Positions 52,095-60,876 of a stretch of DNA of 64,000 bases are shown in pieces (the first letter of the stretch is position 1; each line of letters starts with the position of its first letter). A program made the position numbers and the translations under genes. This DNA comes from CAZOVB01 sp046541415 (GTDB taxonomy: Bacteria > Planctomycetota > Phycisphaerae > SM23-33): the NCBI GenBank assembly GCA_046541415.1, contig JBKHDI010000011.1, positions 1-64,000 on the forward strand, in the 5' to 3' direction. The notes beneath the pieces are model-generated. The model had not been told where the DNA came from. It searched no databases and was given only the letters and a program-made list of their open reading frames with translations.

Positions 52095-52125
52095 CTCATC
52101 GCCCAGTCGGCCAGGCTGGGCGCAT

Positions 52126-52168
52126 AAAAAAACCGGGTCGATGTTGGCTGGCATTCCCATCGACCCGG
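52126..52168 (-). terminator. Minus-strand terminator without an upstream gene
   Basis: On the minus strand CCGGGTCGATG pairs with CATCGACCCGG and seven T follow. The nearest upstream sequence on that strand is non-coding for over 500 bases, suggesting an unannotated small RNA ending here. Confidence 0.75.
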
Positions 52169-52440
52169 CCCTCCAGTGGACTACGTTCCCTCCAATACAG
52201 CTCTGCAGCCCAGCCCTCCTTTTCAGGGCAATCGCCCTGGGTATGGTTGTAACTTGCAAGCAATATGCCATTTTCCCCCGCTGAAACGCAGCAAACGCCC
52301 AGTCCTCCGTAACTCGTTGTGAAGTATGCGCTTATATATCCATATTCGGCTGAGGCCGGGATGCGGCCCTCCCGCCTGTCCGCAGCCCGCGTTGTATCTG
52401 CGAAACACAACTACGTGGTAATAGATACCTAAAGTCCTAT
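52169..52440 (-). ncRNA. Candidate small RNA ending at 52126
   Basis: Inferred solely from the orphan minus-strand terminator. The stretch includes a perfect hairpin CAGGGC-GATT-GCCCTG near 52226-52241 and no conserved ORF. Start point and identity are unknown; it does not match tmRNA, RNase P RNA or SRP RNA signatures that I know. Confidence 0.25.
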
Positions 52441-52705
52441 ATTTAAAAGGTTTGAAAGAAATATCACCGGATGTTTCGGAAAGTAAACAGCCCGGCGATC
52501 GTGGCAAACCCCTCTGCCCCGTCGCAAACCGGACAGGGCAGCCGATGCAGGGGGCAATGCGAGGCAGATGGAAAGTAACGATTGTGCAACAAATGACATG
52601 TCCACTGGATTCAGCTTGCAGAACCTCCGTATAGTAAGTAGTCTTGAAACCACGACCATGGGGACCCCGGGTCTGACGGATCGCAGGAAAGGAAGGCTGC
52701 CGACG

Positions 52706-53734
52706 ATGTTGCGAGTTCTGATAGCCTCGATAGCAGGAATCCTGGTTATCTCTGCCGGCGCTTGGGCGGCACCGATGGAGGGGGCAGCCGATACCGACGA
52801 CCAGCAGATGACCCGCGTGGTCGAATCGAACAACCTCTTTGCCTTGCAGCTCTATCAGCGTCTCAGCCAGAACCGTCGCGACATCTGTTTCTCCCCGTGC
52901 AGCATCTATGAAGCTCTGGCCATGCTCGAAGGCGGAGCACAGGGCATGACCGCCGGGCAGATCGCCCGAGCCCTCCAGATGGATCAGCCCGCCGGGATGC
53001 ACGAAGGCCTCTCCCAGGCCGTCCAGGGACTTCAGGCAGACGCCCGCCGCCAGGGCTACCGCGTGGACGTCCGCAACGCCGTGTTCGGCCAGAGCAACGC
53101 GGAGATCGGAGACGAGTATCTCCAACTGCTCGAGACCTACTACGGCGCGTCGCTCAAGCGGCTGGATTTCCTGACCAATGCCTCCAGCGCAAAACGCCAG
53201 ATGGCCAGATGGCTGAAAGACAACGGGGCAGGGCGGCTGGAAGAGATCTTCCGCCCCGGTCTGATCGACGAGTACACCCAGTTCGTCATTATCAACACCG
53301 TTCGCCTGCAGGTCGATCCGGCCCCGATGGCCGAGACGCAGACGCCCGATGCCGACCAGTCGGATGAAGAGTCGCAGGAATCGCCCCAGCCGCTTTCGCT
53401 GGTGCTGTTTCTGACGATGGAGCCGGATGAACCTGCCGAACAGGACGCCGGCGATCCGAGCTGGCGCGAGGTTTCGCAGCAGGTCCCCCTGGCCCGCGGG
53501 CTGCTGAGCCAGCTGGACCTCCAGGCCGTTCTGGAAGAGATGAAGCTGACCGAGGCGTTCTCCAAGGCAGCGGACTTTACCAGCATCGCCAGCGACTCGG
53601 GACTCCACATCTCCCGCGTCCTGCACGGTGCCTGGCTGCAGGAGAAGGGCAACGGCACCGAAGCGGTGGCCGCGACGATCATTGTCGTCAGCCTGCACGA
53701 GAACGTCGGACCCGTGCTGACCTTCCTGCCCTGA
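52706..53734 (+). CDS. Shortened serpin-like exported protein
   Basis: A 342-residue protein with signal peptide (residues 1-21, ending GAWA). Serpin features: NNLFALQLYQRLSQ, ICFSPCSIYEALAMLEGGAQG, FVIINTVRL, then MKLTEAFSKAADFTSI, LHISRVLHGAWLQ and the hinge GNGTEAVAAT at about 315-324. But about 100 residues of the central sheet (after NTVRL) are replaced by a 70-residue acidic insert, and only about 18 residues follow the hinge instead of about 50, so the reactive loop and final strands are largely missing. It is unlikely to be an inhibitory serpin. GGAAGG precedes the chosen ATG. Confidence 0.8.
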   Translation: MLRVLIASIAGILVISAGAWAAPMEGAADTDDQQMTRVVESNNLFALQLYQRLSQNRRDICFSPCSIYEALAMLEGGAQGMTAGQIARALQMDQPAGMHEGLSQAVQGLQADARRQGYRVDVRNAVFGQSNAEIGDEYLQLLETYYGASLKRLDFLTNASSAKRQMARWLKDNGAGRLEEIFRPGLIDEYTQFVIINTVRLQVDPAPMAETQTPDADQSDEESQESPQPLSLVLFLTMEPDEPAEQDAGDPSWREVSQQVPLARGLLSQLDLQAVLEEMKLTEAFSKAADFTSIASDSGLHISRVLHGAWLQEKGNGTEAVAATIIVVSLHENVGPVLTFLP

Positions 53735-53761
53735 TTGCCTGACCGAAAGCACGGAAACAGG

Positions 53762-53795
53762 ACCGCCGGCGGGATTTGCTCTCGCCGGCGGTTTT
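53762..53795 (+). terminator. Rho-independent terminator of serpin gene
   Basis: ACCGCCGGCG pairs with CGCCGGCGGT across an 11-base loop, followed by TTTTC. Confidence 0.88.
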
Positions 53796-53830
53796 CATAG
53801 GGTCCTGCAGAAGATTTCCACCCGGGGGAA

Positions 53831-54886
53831 TCACTCCTCCTGGGCGTTCTGCTGCTGCCAGGCCAGGGCCCCGCGGATGGCAGCAGCTGCAGCGGCGGGG
53901 TCTTCAGCCTGGCAGATTCCACTGCTGACCGCGACGCGCTTCAGGCCCATCGCGACGACCTTGTCCATGTTGTCGGCCGTGATCCCGCCGATGCCGAAAA
54001 TCGGAACCGTCACATCCTCGGTGATCTTCCGGACGACCTCCGGGGAGACCTGGGGGCCGGCCTTTTTCGTGTTGGTGTCGAACAGGGGCCCGATGGCGAT
54101 GTAGTCGGCCCCTTCGTTGACCGCGGCCAGGGCATGTTCATAGCTGTGCGTGCTCTTGCCGACAACCGCCCCGGGCCTCAGCAGTTTGCGGGCCTCGACG
54201 ACGGGAATGTCGTCCTGTCCGAGGTGCACGCCGTCGGCGCCTACGAGGGCGGCGATGTCCGGCCGGTCGTTGACGATGAAGATCCGCCCCGTCTCGTCGG
54301 TCATTTCGCGGAGTTCGGCCGCCAGGGCCAGGAAGAAGGCGTCGCCGACGTTCTTCTCCCGCAGTTGGATGAGGTCGGCCCCGCCGGAGATGGCCGCCCG
54401 CGTCTTGTCGCGGATGCAGCCGGTGCACATGATGCTGGTCAGCAGACCGTAGAGGCGGCAGGATTCGAGCTTCCGCCCGGTGTACAGCCGGCTGACCAGG
54501 CGCTGCTCGAGGGTGTAGGCGTTGTAGCGCATCCGCTCGATCTTGAGCACCTGCTGGGGAGCGACGAACTTGCAGTACTCCTCGACGGTCCGCAGGGCCT
54601 CGGTCAGCCGCTTGCAGGCGGCGACGGCCACGTCGGCCAGGTCTTTTCGGCGAGGCTCGGAGGGGCTGGTGATTTCCGTGCCCAGATCGCCCGGCGTGTC
54701 GCGGGAGATGAGCATCTCCTCGACGGGCAGATCGTCGAGAACTTCCTTCAGGTCGCTGCGCAGGTTCTTGGCCATCGCGGTGATGGCCGGGTCGTTCAGG
54801 GCGAAACGGCCGCAGTCTTCACTGACGCGCAACGCCTCGCGGGCGCGGTTGAGATTCGCATCGAGTATCCGGTATACCTCACGCAT
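53831..54886 (-). CDS. thiE: Thiamine-phosphate synthase with N-terminal ThiD2 domain
   Basis: A 351-residue fusion. Residues 1-140 are the ThiD2 domain (YRILDANLNRAREALRVSED; KRLTEALRTVEEYCKF). Residues 145-340 are ThiE: GGADLIQLREKN, FIVNDRPDIAALVGADGVHLGQDD, VVGKSTHSYEHA, GADYIAIGPLFDTNTK, VPIFGIGGI. ThiE couples HMP-PP to thiazole phosphate to make thiamine monophosphate; the ThiD2 domain may help with HMP or pathway channelling. This fusion is typical of planctomycetes. It lies 30 bases after glyA, in the same operon; no TPP riboswitch is seen. Confidence 0.92.
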   Translation of the reverse strand: MREVYRILDANLNRAREALRVSEDCGRFALNDPAITAMAKNLRSDLKEVLDDLPVEEMLISRDTPGDLGTEITSPSEPRRKDLADVAVAACKRLTEALRTVEEYCKFVAPQQVLKIERMRYNAYTLEQRLVSRLYTGRKLESCRLYGLLTSIMCTGCIRDKTRAAISGGADLIQLREKNVGDAFFLALAAELREMTDETGRIFIVNDRPDIAALVGADGVHLGQDDIPVVEARKLLRPGAVVGKSTHSYEHALAAVNEGADYIAIGPLFDTNTKKAGPQVSPEVVRKITEDVTVPIFGIGGITADNMDKVVAMGLKRVAVSSGICQAEDPAAAAAAIRGALAWQQQNAQEE

Positions 54887-54916
54887 GGTCCACTCCTCTC
54901 GGGCTGCCGGGCCCGG

Positions 54917-56167
54917 TCAGCCCTGCAGTGCCGGCAGGGGGAATTGTTTGCAGGTGGCCTGGACTTCCTGGCCCACCTTCTGGAGAATGGCTTCGTCGCC
55001 GCCGGAGGTCAAGACCGTGTCGACCCAGGCGGCGATCTTTTTCATCTCCTCGCCGCCCATGCCGCGACTGGTCGCCGCGGGCGTCCCGATCCGCACGCCG
55101 CTGGCCTTGAAGGGCGAACGCGTCTCGAAGGGCACGGTGTTCTTGTTGGCGATGATGCTCGCCGAGCTCAGCCACGCCGCAGCGTCCTTGCCGGTCAGCT
55201 CTTCGAAGCGGCTGCGCAGGTCGATCAGCAGCAGGTGGTTGTCCGTGCCGCCGGAAACCAGGCGCCAGCCCATTTCCAGCAGGGCCTCGGCCAGGATCTT
55301 GCAGTTGTCGATGACCTTCTGGCTGTAGTCCCGGAAAGCCGGCTGCAACGCCTCGTGGAACGCGGTGGCCTTGGCGGCGATGACATGAACCAAAGGCCCG
55401 CCCTGCGTGCCGGGGAAGACGGCCGAGTCGATCTTCTTGGCCCACTGCTCCGTGCACATGACCACCCCGCCTCGCGGGCCTCGCAGGGTCTTGTGCGTCG
55501 TGGTGGTGATGAAATCGCTGTGGGCAGCCGGGTCCGGATGGACCTTGGCAGCGACCAGCCCGGCGATGTGGGCGATGTCCGAGAGCATTGGACAGCCGAT
55601 CTCTCTGGCGATCGATCCGAAGGCCTCGAAGTCGATCTTCCGCGGATAGGCCGAAGCGCCCACCACCAGCAGGTCAGGCTTTTCCTGCAACGCCTGCTGG
55701 CGGACCTGGTCCATGTCCAGCAGCTCGGTTTCCTTGTCCACGCCGTAATTCACCGCCTGGTAGAACTTGCCCGAGATGTTGACATCGTAGCCGTGTGACA
55801 GGTGTCCGCCGTGAGCCAGGTTCAGGCCCATGATTTTGGCCCCGGGCTGCAGGGCGGCGAGGTAGACGGCCGTATTCGCACTGGTCCCACTGTGCGGCTG
55901 GACGTTGGCATGCTCGACCCCGAAGAGCTCCTTGCAGCGGTCGATGGCCAGCTGTTCGACCTCGTCGGCGTTGATGCACCCTTCGTACCATCGCTTGCGG
56001 GGATAGCCCTCGGCGTACTTGTCGGTCAGCAGCGTACCCATCGCCTCGATGACACCCGGGGACGTATGGTTCTCCGAGGCGATCAGCTCGAGGGTATTGG
56101 ACTGTCTCTGGACTTCCTGCTCGATCAGGCCAGCCAGTTGCGGGTCGGTTTTGGACAGGACGTTCAT
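54917..56167 (-). CDS. glyA: Serine hydroxymethyltransferase
   Basis: A 416-residue PLP enzyme converting serine and tetrahydrofolate to glycine and 5,10-methylene-THF. Hallmarks: SNTLELIASENHTSPGVIEAMG, GYPRKRWYEGC, NVQPHSGTSANTAVYLA, SDIAHIAGLVAA, and the PLP-lysine motif TTTTHKTLRGPRGG. ATG 56167 is preceded by AGGAG; a 34-codon upstream extension overlaps the promoter and is rejected. Co-transcribed with thiE. Confidence 0.97.
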   Translation of the reverse strand: MNVLSKTDPQLAGLIEQEVQRQSNTLELIASENHTSPGVIEAMGTLLTDKYAEGYPRKRWYEGCINADEVEQLAIDRCKELFGVEHANVQPHSGTSANTAVYLAALQPGAKIMGLNLAHGGHLSHGYDVNISGKFYQAVNYGVDKETELLDMDQVRQQALQEKPDLLVVGASAYPRKIDFEAFGSIAREIGCPMLSDIAHIAGLVAAKVHPDPAAHSDFITTTTHKTLRGPRGGVVMCTEQWAKKIDSAVFPGTQGGPLVHVIAAKATAFHEALQPAFRDYSQKVIDNCKILAEALLEMGWRLVSGGTDNHLLLIDLRSRFEELTGKDAAAWLSSASIIANKNTVPFETRSPFKASGVRIGTPAATSRGMGGEEMKKIAAWVDTVLTSGGDEAILQKVGQEVQATCKQFPLPALQG

Positions 56168-56240
56168 CCGGGTCTCCTGCAGGTGCTCAGGGCGGGGGTC
56201 AGGTTTGGCGGTCGAACCGGCAGGGCCGACCGATCGGAGC

Positions 56241-56269
56241 AGTGTACACCCCCCCGGCCCGGCTGACAA
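56241..56269 (-). promoter_or_regulatory. Promoter of glyA-thiE operon
   Basis: On the minus strand TTGTCA, 17 bases, TACACT; start of transcription about 65-70 bases before the glyA ATG. Confidence 0.7.
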
Positions 56270-56326
56270 GGGCGCTTCAGCCTGCCGACGGGCTGCAGGT
56301 ATTGTATGTCGATCGGTGGGGCGAAT

Positions 56327-58099
56327 TCAGGGCTTCTGGTCGGTGAACCGTTCTCCGAACGTGCCGTAGACAACGAAGTACTTGCGCTCGGTCTGGATCG
56401 GCTCGACGTCCGTCCGTTTGGCCCGGCCGTAGGTGGGATAGCTGGATCGGCCCACGCGCCGGAGGATCGGTTCGAGGTGCTTCAGCCCGTAGAAACGGTG
56501 GGGCCCGCCGTTGTCGGCCAGAACCTGGTTTCTGGCGGCCAGGAAGCCTGCCAGCCTGCCGTCTGCGGCCAGGACGGGGCTGGCTGCATCGCCCGGCTGG
56601 GCTTGCAGTTCGATCACCGGCTGGGCGGACTCATCGAGGCGCAAGACCCGCACGCCGTGGACTTCCGGGGCCAGTTGCATCGGGGCGTGGAAGCTCAGAC
56701 GGGCCACGGCCAGATCGTCGCCGGGCTGGAAGAGCACGTCCTTGTCGAACTTCAGCGGCTGGAACTTGACGCCCTCAACCTCCAGACTCACCAGGTCGGG
56801 CAGGGGCTGCTGGTCGGGGTTGTAGTTGGTCCGTCGCCGCGGCTCGGCGGGCAGGAAGACGTCCGGGGCGATGCGTACGAAGACTTCGTGGGCCTGCTCG
56901 ACGGCGTGCGAGTCGACCAGCAGCGTGTCGTCGTCGATGGGTACAGCCAGGGCCTGGAAGGTGTCAATGCGGTCGTAGAAGGGCAGGGGCATCTGCCAAT
57001 CGGCGACTTTCTCTTCGCGACCGGGCAACAGCCAGGTGATGCGTTCTGCGCGGTTGCTCGGCGGTCGAGGCGGCCGGGCCGTCTGCGGGTAGGTCTCCAG
57101 CAGGGTCTTGGCTTTTTGATACTGCGGGTTCTGCAGTTGCGTGCCGGGCACTTCCGTAACCGCCCATCGCAGCAGGGCGACCGCGTAGGTGCTTTCGGGC
57201 TGGAGCTTGAGGCAGGTCATGAAGTGCTCCAACGCCTGGACAGGGTGGTCGGAGCCCATCGCCGCCATGCCTCGTCCCTGGTGGAAGGCGGCGACCAGCG
57301 GGGCCTCTCGGCAGGCCCGCTGGAAGTGCAGGTCGGCCTGTTTGTACTGCTCAGCTTTCAAACAGGCCACCCCGACCAGGAAGTCGCGGATCACCGCGTC
57401 GGGCCAGAGCATCCCCGCCCGTTTCATTCGCTGGTAGGCCGGGGTGAAGTCCGGATCGGGCACGCGGGAACGGTTGCTGCCGGAATATCGCCGGCTGTGG
57501 TCACGGCGGATGCCGCGATAGTCGTCTTCGGCGGCCTCAAATTCAGCCTCGACCTGCTTGCGGATGCGGATGAAGTCCTCGGGTTGAATCCAGTGTCGCC
57601 CGGTGTTGCGCCGTCGGTCCTTGGCCTGGACCTGGTACTTGCGGATCTGGGAGGCCAGGATCTCGCTGTCGCCGTCGCCCAGCGATCCGGACCGCATCAG
57701 CAGGAAGGCGGCAGACTCGGGCCTGCGGACGTCGTTGATGCTCAGGGGAGGAGCTTTCTCGGTGAAGTCGGGCTGGAGGCTCTCGTCGACCCTCGCCCTG
57801 CCAGAAACCTTGGGCAGAGGACCGATGTCGGTGCCGCCGCCTTCAGTCGCGGTGCCCGCGCCGCTGCCGGTATTCGTCCTGCCGCTGGTGGAGGCCGGGG
57901 CGTCGCCCTCGGCGATGTAGAGCACGTCGCGGGCCTCGAACGTCTGCTTGGATCCGTCCGGCGCGGTGACGATCACGCGGTCGCCCTGTTTGCTGATCTT
58001 GCCATTGACCTGTCTACCCCCCAGCAGGTAGACGGTGTCGGCCTGCAGGGTCCAGGACAGGGCCAGTACGACCAGAACAGATGCAACTGAACGTTTCAT
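56327..58099 (-). CDS. Exported SH3-like/TPR protein of unknown function
   Basis: A 590-residue secreted protein, signal peptide at about 1-20 (ending TLQA). Residues 20-60 form a small SH3-like unit (DTVYLLGGRQVNGKISKQGDRVIV) often seen at the N-terminus of planctomycete exported proteins. A helical TPR region occupies about 225-330 (FLVGVACLKAEQYKQADLHFQRACREAP; LEHFMTCLKLQPESTYAVALLRWA). The C-terminal 230 residues are beta-rich with a turn DDTLLVDSHAVEQAHEVFV and PVLAADGRLAGFLAARN, loosely like a trypsin-fold or OB-type strand pattern but without a catalytic triad I can place. GGGAGCC precedes the ATG. Confidence 0.8.
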   Translation of the reverse strand: MKRSVASVLVVLALSWTLQADTVYLLGGRQVNGKISKQGDRVIVTAPDGSKQTFEARDVLYIAEGDAPASTSGRTNTGSGAGTATEGGGTDIGPLPKVSGRARVDESLQPDFTEKAPPLSINDVRRPESAAFLLMRSGSLGDGDSEILASQIRKYQVQAKDRRRNTGRHWIQPEDFIRIRKQVEAEFEAAEDDYRGIRRDHSRRYSGSNRSRVPDPDFTPAYQRMKRAGMLWPDAVIRDFLVGVACLKAEQYKQADLHFQRACREAPLVAAFHQGRGMAAMGSDHPVQALEHFMTCLKLQPESTYAVALLRWAVTEVPGTQLQNPQYQKAKTLLETYPQTARPPRPPSNRAERITWLLPGREEKVADWQMPLPFYDRIDTFQALAVPIDDDTLLVDSHAVEQAHEVFVRIAPDVFLPAEPRRRTNYNPDQQPLPDLVSLEVEGVKFQPLKFDKDVLFQPGDDLAVARLSFHAPMQLAPEVHGVRVLRLDESAQPVIELQAQPGDAASPVLAADGRLAGFLAARNQVLADNGGPHRFYGLKHLEPILRRVGRSSYPTYGRAKRTDVEPIQTERKYFVVYGTFGERFTDQKP

Positions 58100-58265
58100 G
58101 AGCGGCTCCCGGTTGAACAAAGGCTACAATGAATATAACGGGTTTCGTTTACAAATGTTCCCAGTTCTTGTCGAATCGGCCCCGCAGCGGCCGGGCTGGA
58201 ACGATTTTGGCGACGTGAACCGTTTATGCGTCCGTAAGCACCCGCCCTGTTTGCAGGAGAACGTC

Positions 58266-60266
58266 ATGCACAGATTCGCCAGTTTCGCCGTTATCTGCCT
58301 GTTCGTGCCATTGGCCGCTGGCCAGGGCTTCGGCCTGGACGACAGCGGATTCGGCGGCATTCCGGGCCTGGACGAGCCCTCTCCGGCCTCGCAGGCCATG
58401 GAAGTTCGTGCTGTCGCCTCGCTGCAGCAGGCCCTTCCGGGACAAGAGTTTACCGTAGCGCTCGAGGTCGTAGTCGCCGAGGGCTGGGCCTGGTATTCCC
58501 CGCATCCGGGCGAGGCGGCCCTGCCGGCAGAGATCCTTGTCGACCCGGAAACCCTCCGGGCCGGGCCCACTCTTTGGCCGCAAGACCAGGAGTACCAGAC
58601 CGAGGGTCTGGATTTCACCAATCGCGCTTACAAGGGACGCACCGTGGTCTACGTGCCTGTGCGGATTCCTGCCGACGCCGAGGCCGGCAGCAAGATCAGT
58701 ATGACCTTCCATGTCGAGAAACAGGTCTGCCGGGCCGGGGCCTGCGTAAACCTCGAAGGTGACAACGCCATCTCTGCCTCGACTGCGGTAACCGTCGGTC
58801 CCTCGACGCCCAATGAAGCGTGGAACGACGTCGATGACGGGCTGGAGACAGCGGTAAAGGCCGATCAGCTGTCTTCTGGGCCCGAGAGCGGCAACGGAGC
58901 CCAGTTGGACTTCGGCCAGGCCGTCGTCGTCGGCCAGACCGAACAGGGCGGGACTCTCTGGTTCCTTTTCCTGGCAGTCCTGGCGGGTCTGAGCTTCAAC
59001 ATCATGCCCTGCGTCCTGCCGATCGTACCGATGCGGATTTACAGTATCGTCGAGATGGCCAAGGAGAAACGCCGGCGGATGGTTACCCTGGGCCTGTCGT
59101 TCGCGCTGGGGATCGTGTTGTTCTTTGCCGCGATCGCGTTTGTGAATATCGGCGTGACGCTCGTCCGCGGCCAGGCCTACTCGTGGTCCGAGATGTGGCA
59201 GTACCGGTCGGTGCGTCTCGGGATGATATTCGTTCTGGTGGCCCTGGCGGCCAGCATGTTCGGCCTGTTCACCTTCCAGGTACCTCGGAAGATCAACCAG
59301 ATCGAGGCCAGCGGGGCCTTGCAGAAACGCTCGGGCCATCTGGCTTCGGTGGGCATGGGGTTGATGATGGCGATCCTCTCGACGCCCTGCACGGGACCCG
59401 TGCTGGCGATGGTGATGGCCTGGGCGCAGATCCAGCCGCTCTGGATCGCCACGCTGGTCTTCCTGCTGCTGGGGCTGGGCATGGCCCTGCCGCATGCGCT
59501 GCTGGTGGCCTTTCCCGGCTTGATCCGCAAGATGCCCAAGCCCGGCGTGTGGATGGAATGGTTCAAGCAGTCCATGGGCTTCGTGCTGCTTCTGGTGGTC
59601 GCCTGGCTGCTGGATACCATCACGCCCGGCGGCTCGGCCGTGGCCTGGACGGTCGCCTTCGGCGTGGTCCTCTGCTTCGGGCTCTGGATGTGGGGCCAGT
59701 GGGTCAAGTACTCCGACCCGACAAAGAAAAAGGTCATCGTCCGTGCCGTGGCCGTGCTCCTGGTTGTCGCAGCCGGGATCTGGATGCTCCAGCCGGACAA
59801 ACTCGCCATCCCTGCCCCGGCAGGACAGGCAATCGTTGCAGACCCGCCTGCAGATTCCGACGGGCGGCAGGAGCGGCCAGCCGGAGGCCACGCCCAGCCG
59901 CTTTCCAGCGATCCGATGCAGCAGATCCAGAGCGCCTGGTCTTCGGGTCAGCCGGTGGTCGTGAAATTCACCGCCAGCTGGTGCCTCGAATGCAAAGTCG
60001 TCCAGACCCGGATCTACGACAGCCCGGAAGTCCAGCAACGTTTCGCGACCACCAACGCGCTGGTGCTCAGGGCCGACGTGACCGATAAAGGCTCCCCGGG
60101 ATCGAACTTCATGAGCAAGGCGTTCCCGGGCAAGGCCCCGCCTCTGACGGCCGTTTTCGTCCCGGGAGACGACAGGCCCCGTCTGCTGACCGGGTTGTTC
60201 AGCAAGCAGGAGCTGTTCGATCTGCTCCCTGCCGTCGAGAACCTGCGGACCTCCCTTTCCGACTGA
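58266..60266 (+). CDS. dsbD: DsbD thiol:disulfide interchange protein
   Basis: A 666-residue DsbD. After a signal peptide (1-19) comes the periplasmic alpha domain (about 50-185, with VEKQVCRAGACVN, the CxxxxC redox pair), then an eight-helix membrane domain from about 240 (NIMPCVLPIVPM, LSTPCTGPVLAM carry the membrane cysteines), and a C-terminal thioredoxin-like gamma domain with FTASWCLECK (Cys573, Cys576). DsbD passes electrons from cytosolic thioredoxin to periplasmic partners. AGGAGA lies 6 bases before the ATG. The other DsbD-alpha protein in this window (40.7 kb) could be a partner. Confidence 0.95.
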   Translation: MHRFASFAVICLFVPLAAGQGFGLDDSGFGGIPGLDEPSPASQAMEVRAVASLQQALPGQEFTVALEVVVAEGWAWYSPHPGEAALPAEILVDPETLRAGPTLWPQDQEYQTEGLDFTNRAYKGRTVVYVPVRIPADAEAGSKISMTFHVEKQVCRAGACVNLEGDNAISASTAVTVGPSTPNEAWNDVDDGLETAVKADQLSSGPESGNGAQLDFGQAVVVGQTEQGGTLWFLFLAVLAGLSFNIMPCVLPIVPMRIYSIVEMAKEKRRRMVTLGLSFALGIVLFFAAIAFVNIGVTLVRGQAYSWSEMWQYRSVRLGMIFVLVALAASMFGLFTFQVPRKINQIEASGALQKRSGHLASVGMGLMMAILSTPCTGPVLAMVMAWAQIQPLWIATLVFLLLGLGMALPHALLVAFPGLIRKMPKPGVWMEWFKQSMGFVLLLVVAWLLDTITPGGSAVAWTVAFGVVLCFGLWMWGQWVKYSDPTKKKVIVRAVAVLLVVAAGIWMLQPDKLAIPAPAGQAIVADPPADSDGRQERPAGGHAQPLSSDPMQQIQSAWSSGQPVVVKFTASWCLECKVVQTRIYDSPEVQQRFATTNALVLRADVTDKGSPGSNFMSKAFPGKAPPLTAVFVPGDDRPRLLTGLFSKQELFDLLPAVENLRTSLSD

Positions 60267-60301
60267 GGCCTCGATACCTGCCCGGCCACGCGTGGTTGTA
60301 C

Positions 60302-60517
60302 ATGCGATACGGGGCCAAGCCGGGCAAGGCCGCCCGCATCGCCGCCGGTAACCGGGCTGCGATCTGGCAGCAGACTCTCCTGGCCGAGTCGAAGCGGCGC
60401 CCGCGGGGCTGGGCCCTGACCCAGGGCCGGGCCCCGACCGTGGAACTGGACGGAGACACCCTCCGGATCGGGCAGAGAAGCTATCTTCTAAAGGACAGGA
60501 GCATCGTCCTGCCCTGA
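60302..60517 (+). CDS. Small hypothetical protein, 71 aa
   Basis: A basic ORF with a composition step: a helical, Ala/Arg-rich N-terminal half (KPGKAARIAAGNRAAIWQQTLL) and a strand-like second half (TVELDGDTLRIGQRSYLL). No ribosome site is clear. It sits between dsbD and the small membrane protein. It may be real and conserved in relatives, but nothing identifies it. Confidence 0.35.
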   Translation: MRYGAKPGKAARIAAGNRAAIWQQTLLAESKRRPRGWALTQGRAPTVELDGDTLRIGQRSYLLKDRSIVLP

Positions 60518-60603
60518 GCCCTATGGCAAGATCCGGACTGCAGAAGCGATAGGATACTCCAGACAGCCTGAACTGAACGTTTCGGTTGGAAAAGGAGTTG
60601 ACG

Positions 60604-60777
60604 ATGATAGTCTGGGCAATTCTCCTGTTGGTTCTCTCGCTGGGGCTGGGCGCTTTGGGCTACCCCAAGGCTGCCAAGACCTCCCGGACCGCCGGGCTGG
60701 TCCTGCTGGGGCTGGTTGCGGCGATGGTCATCGGGGCGATCGTGCTGTTCCTCGTGATCCTGGGGATTCTGTTCTGA
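60604..60777 (+). CDS. Small two-helix membrane protein, 57 aa
   Basis: A 57-residue protein almost wholly made of two membrane helices (about 3-20 and 30-56) joined by a short basic loop YPKAAKTSR. AGGAG lies 5 bases before the ATG, so translation is likely. Unknown function; such small DUF1328-like hydrophobic proteins are common in envelope operons. Confidence 0.65.
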   Translation: MIVWAILLLVLSLGLGALGYPKAAKTSRTAGLVLLGLVAAMVIGAIVLFLVILGILF

Positions 60778-60841
60778 CCCGCTGTCAGGCCGGGCAGAAG
60801 GTCCGGGCGTAAATCAAACCCCATTGCCCGCAGTTGCTGCC

Positions 60842-60869
60842 TTGTCTGGTAGCTGCAATGCTGTACAAT
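60842..60869 (+). promoter_or_regulatory. Promoter of lepA with almost no leader
   Basis: TTGTCT, 16 bases, TACAAT ending 7 bases before the lepA ATG, so transcription should begin at or next to the A of the start codon. Confidence 0.5.
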
Positions 60870-60876
60870 CACCGGG

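Larger units (their letters stand above)
52019..52705. other. 687-base intergenic region with facing terminators
   Basis: No protein-coding gene supported. It contains the plus-strand terminator at 52053-52094, an opposite minus-strand terminator at 52126-52168, an AT-rich stretch at 52310-52470, and a leader with short inverted repeats before the serpin gene (52510-52560). Confidence 0.6.

Noticed and set aside
52500..52565. Resemblance to a c-di-GMP-I (GEMM) riboswitch: GGCAAACC, then GTCGCAAACC, then GGCAGCC
   Set aside because: The intervening bases cannot form the required P2 hairpin with a GNRA loop, so the similarity is probably chance.
52223..53752. 509-codon minus-strand frame over the serpin
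   Set aside because: Shadow frame; the plus-strand product has a signal peptide and serpin motifs.
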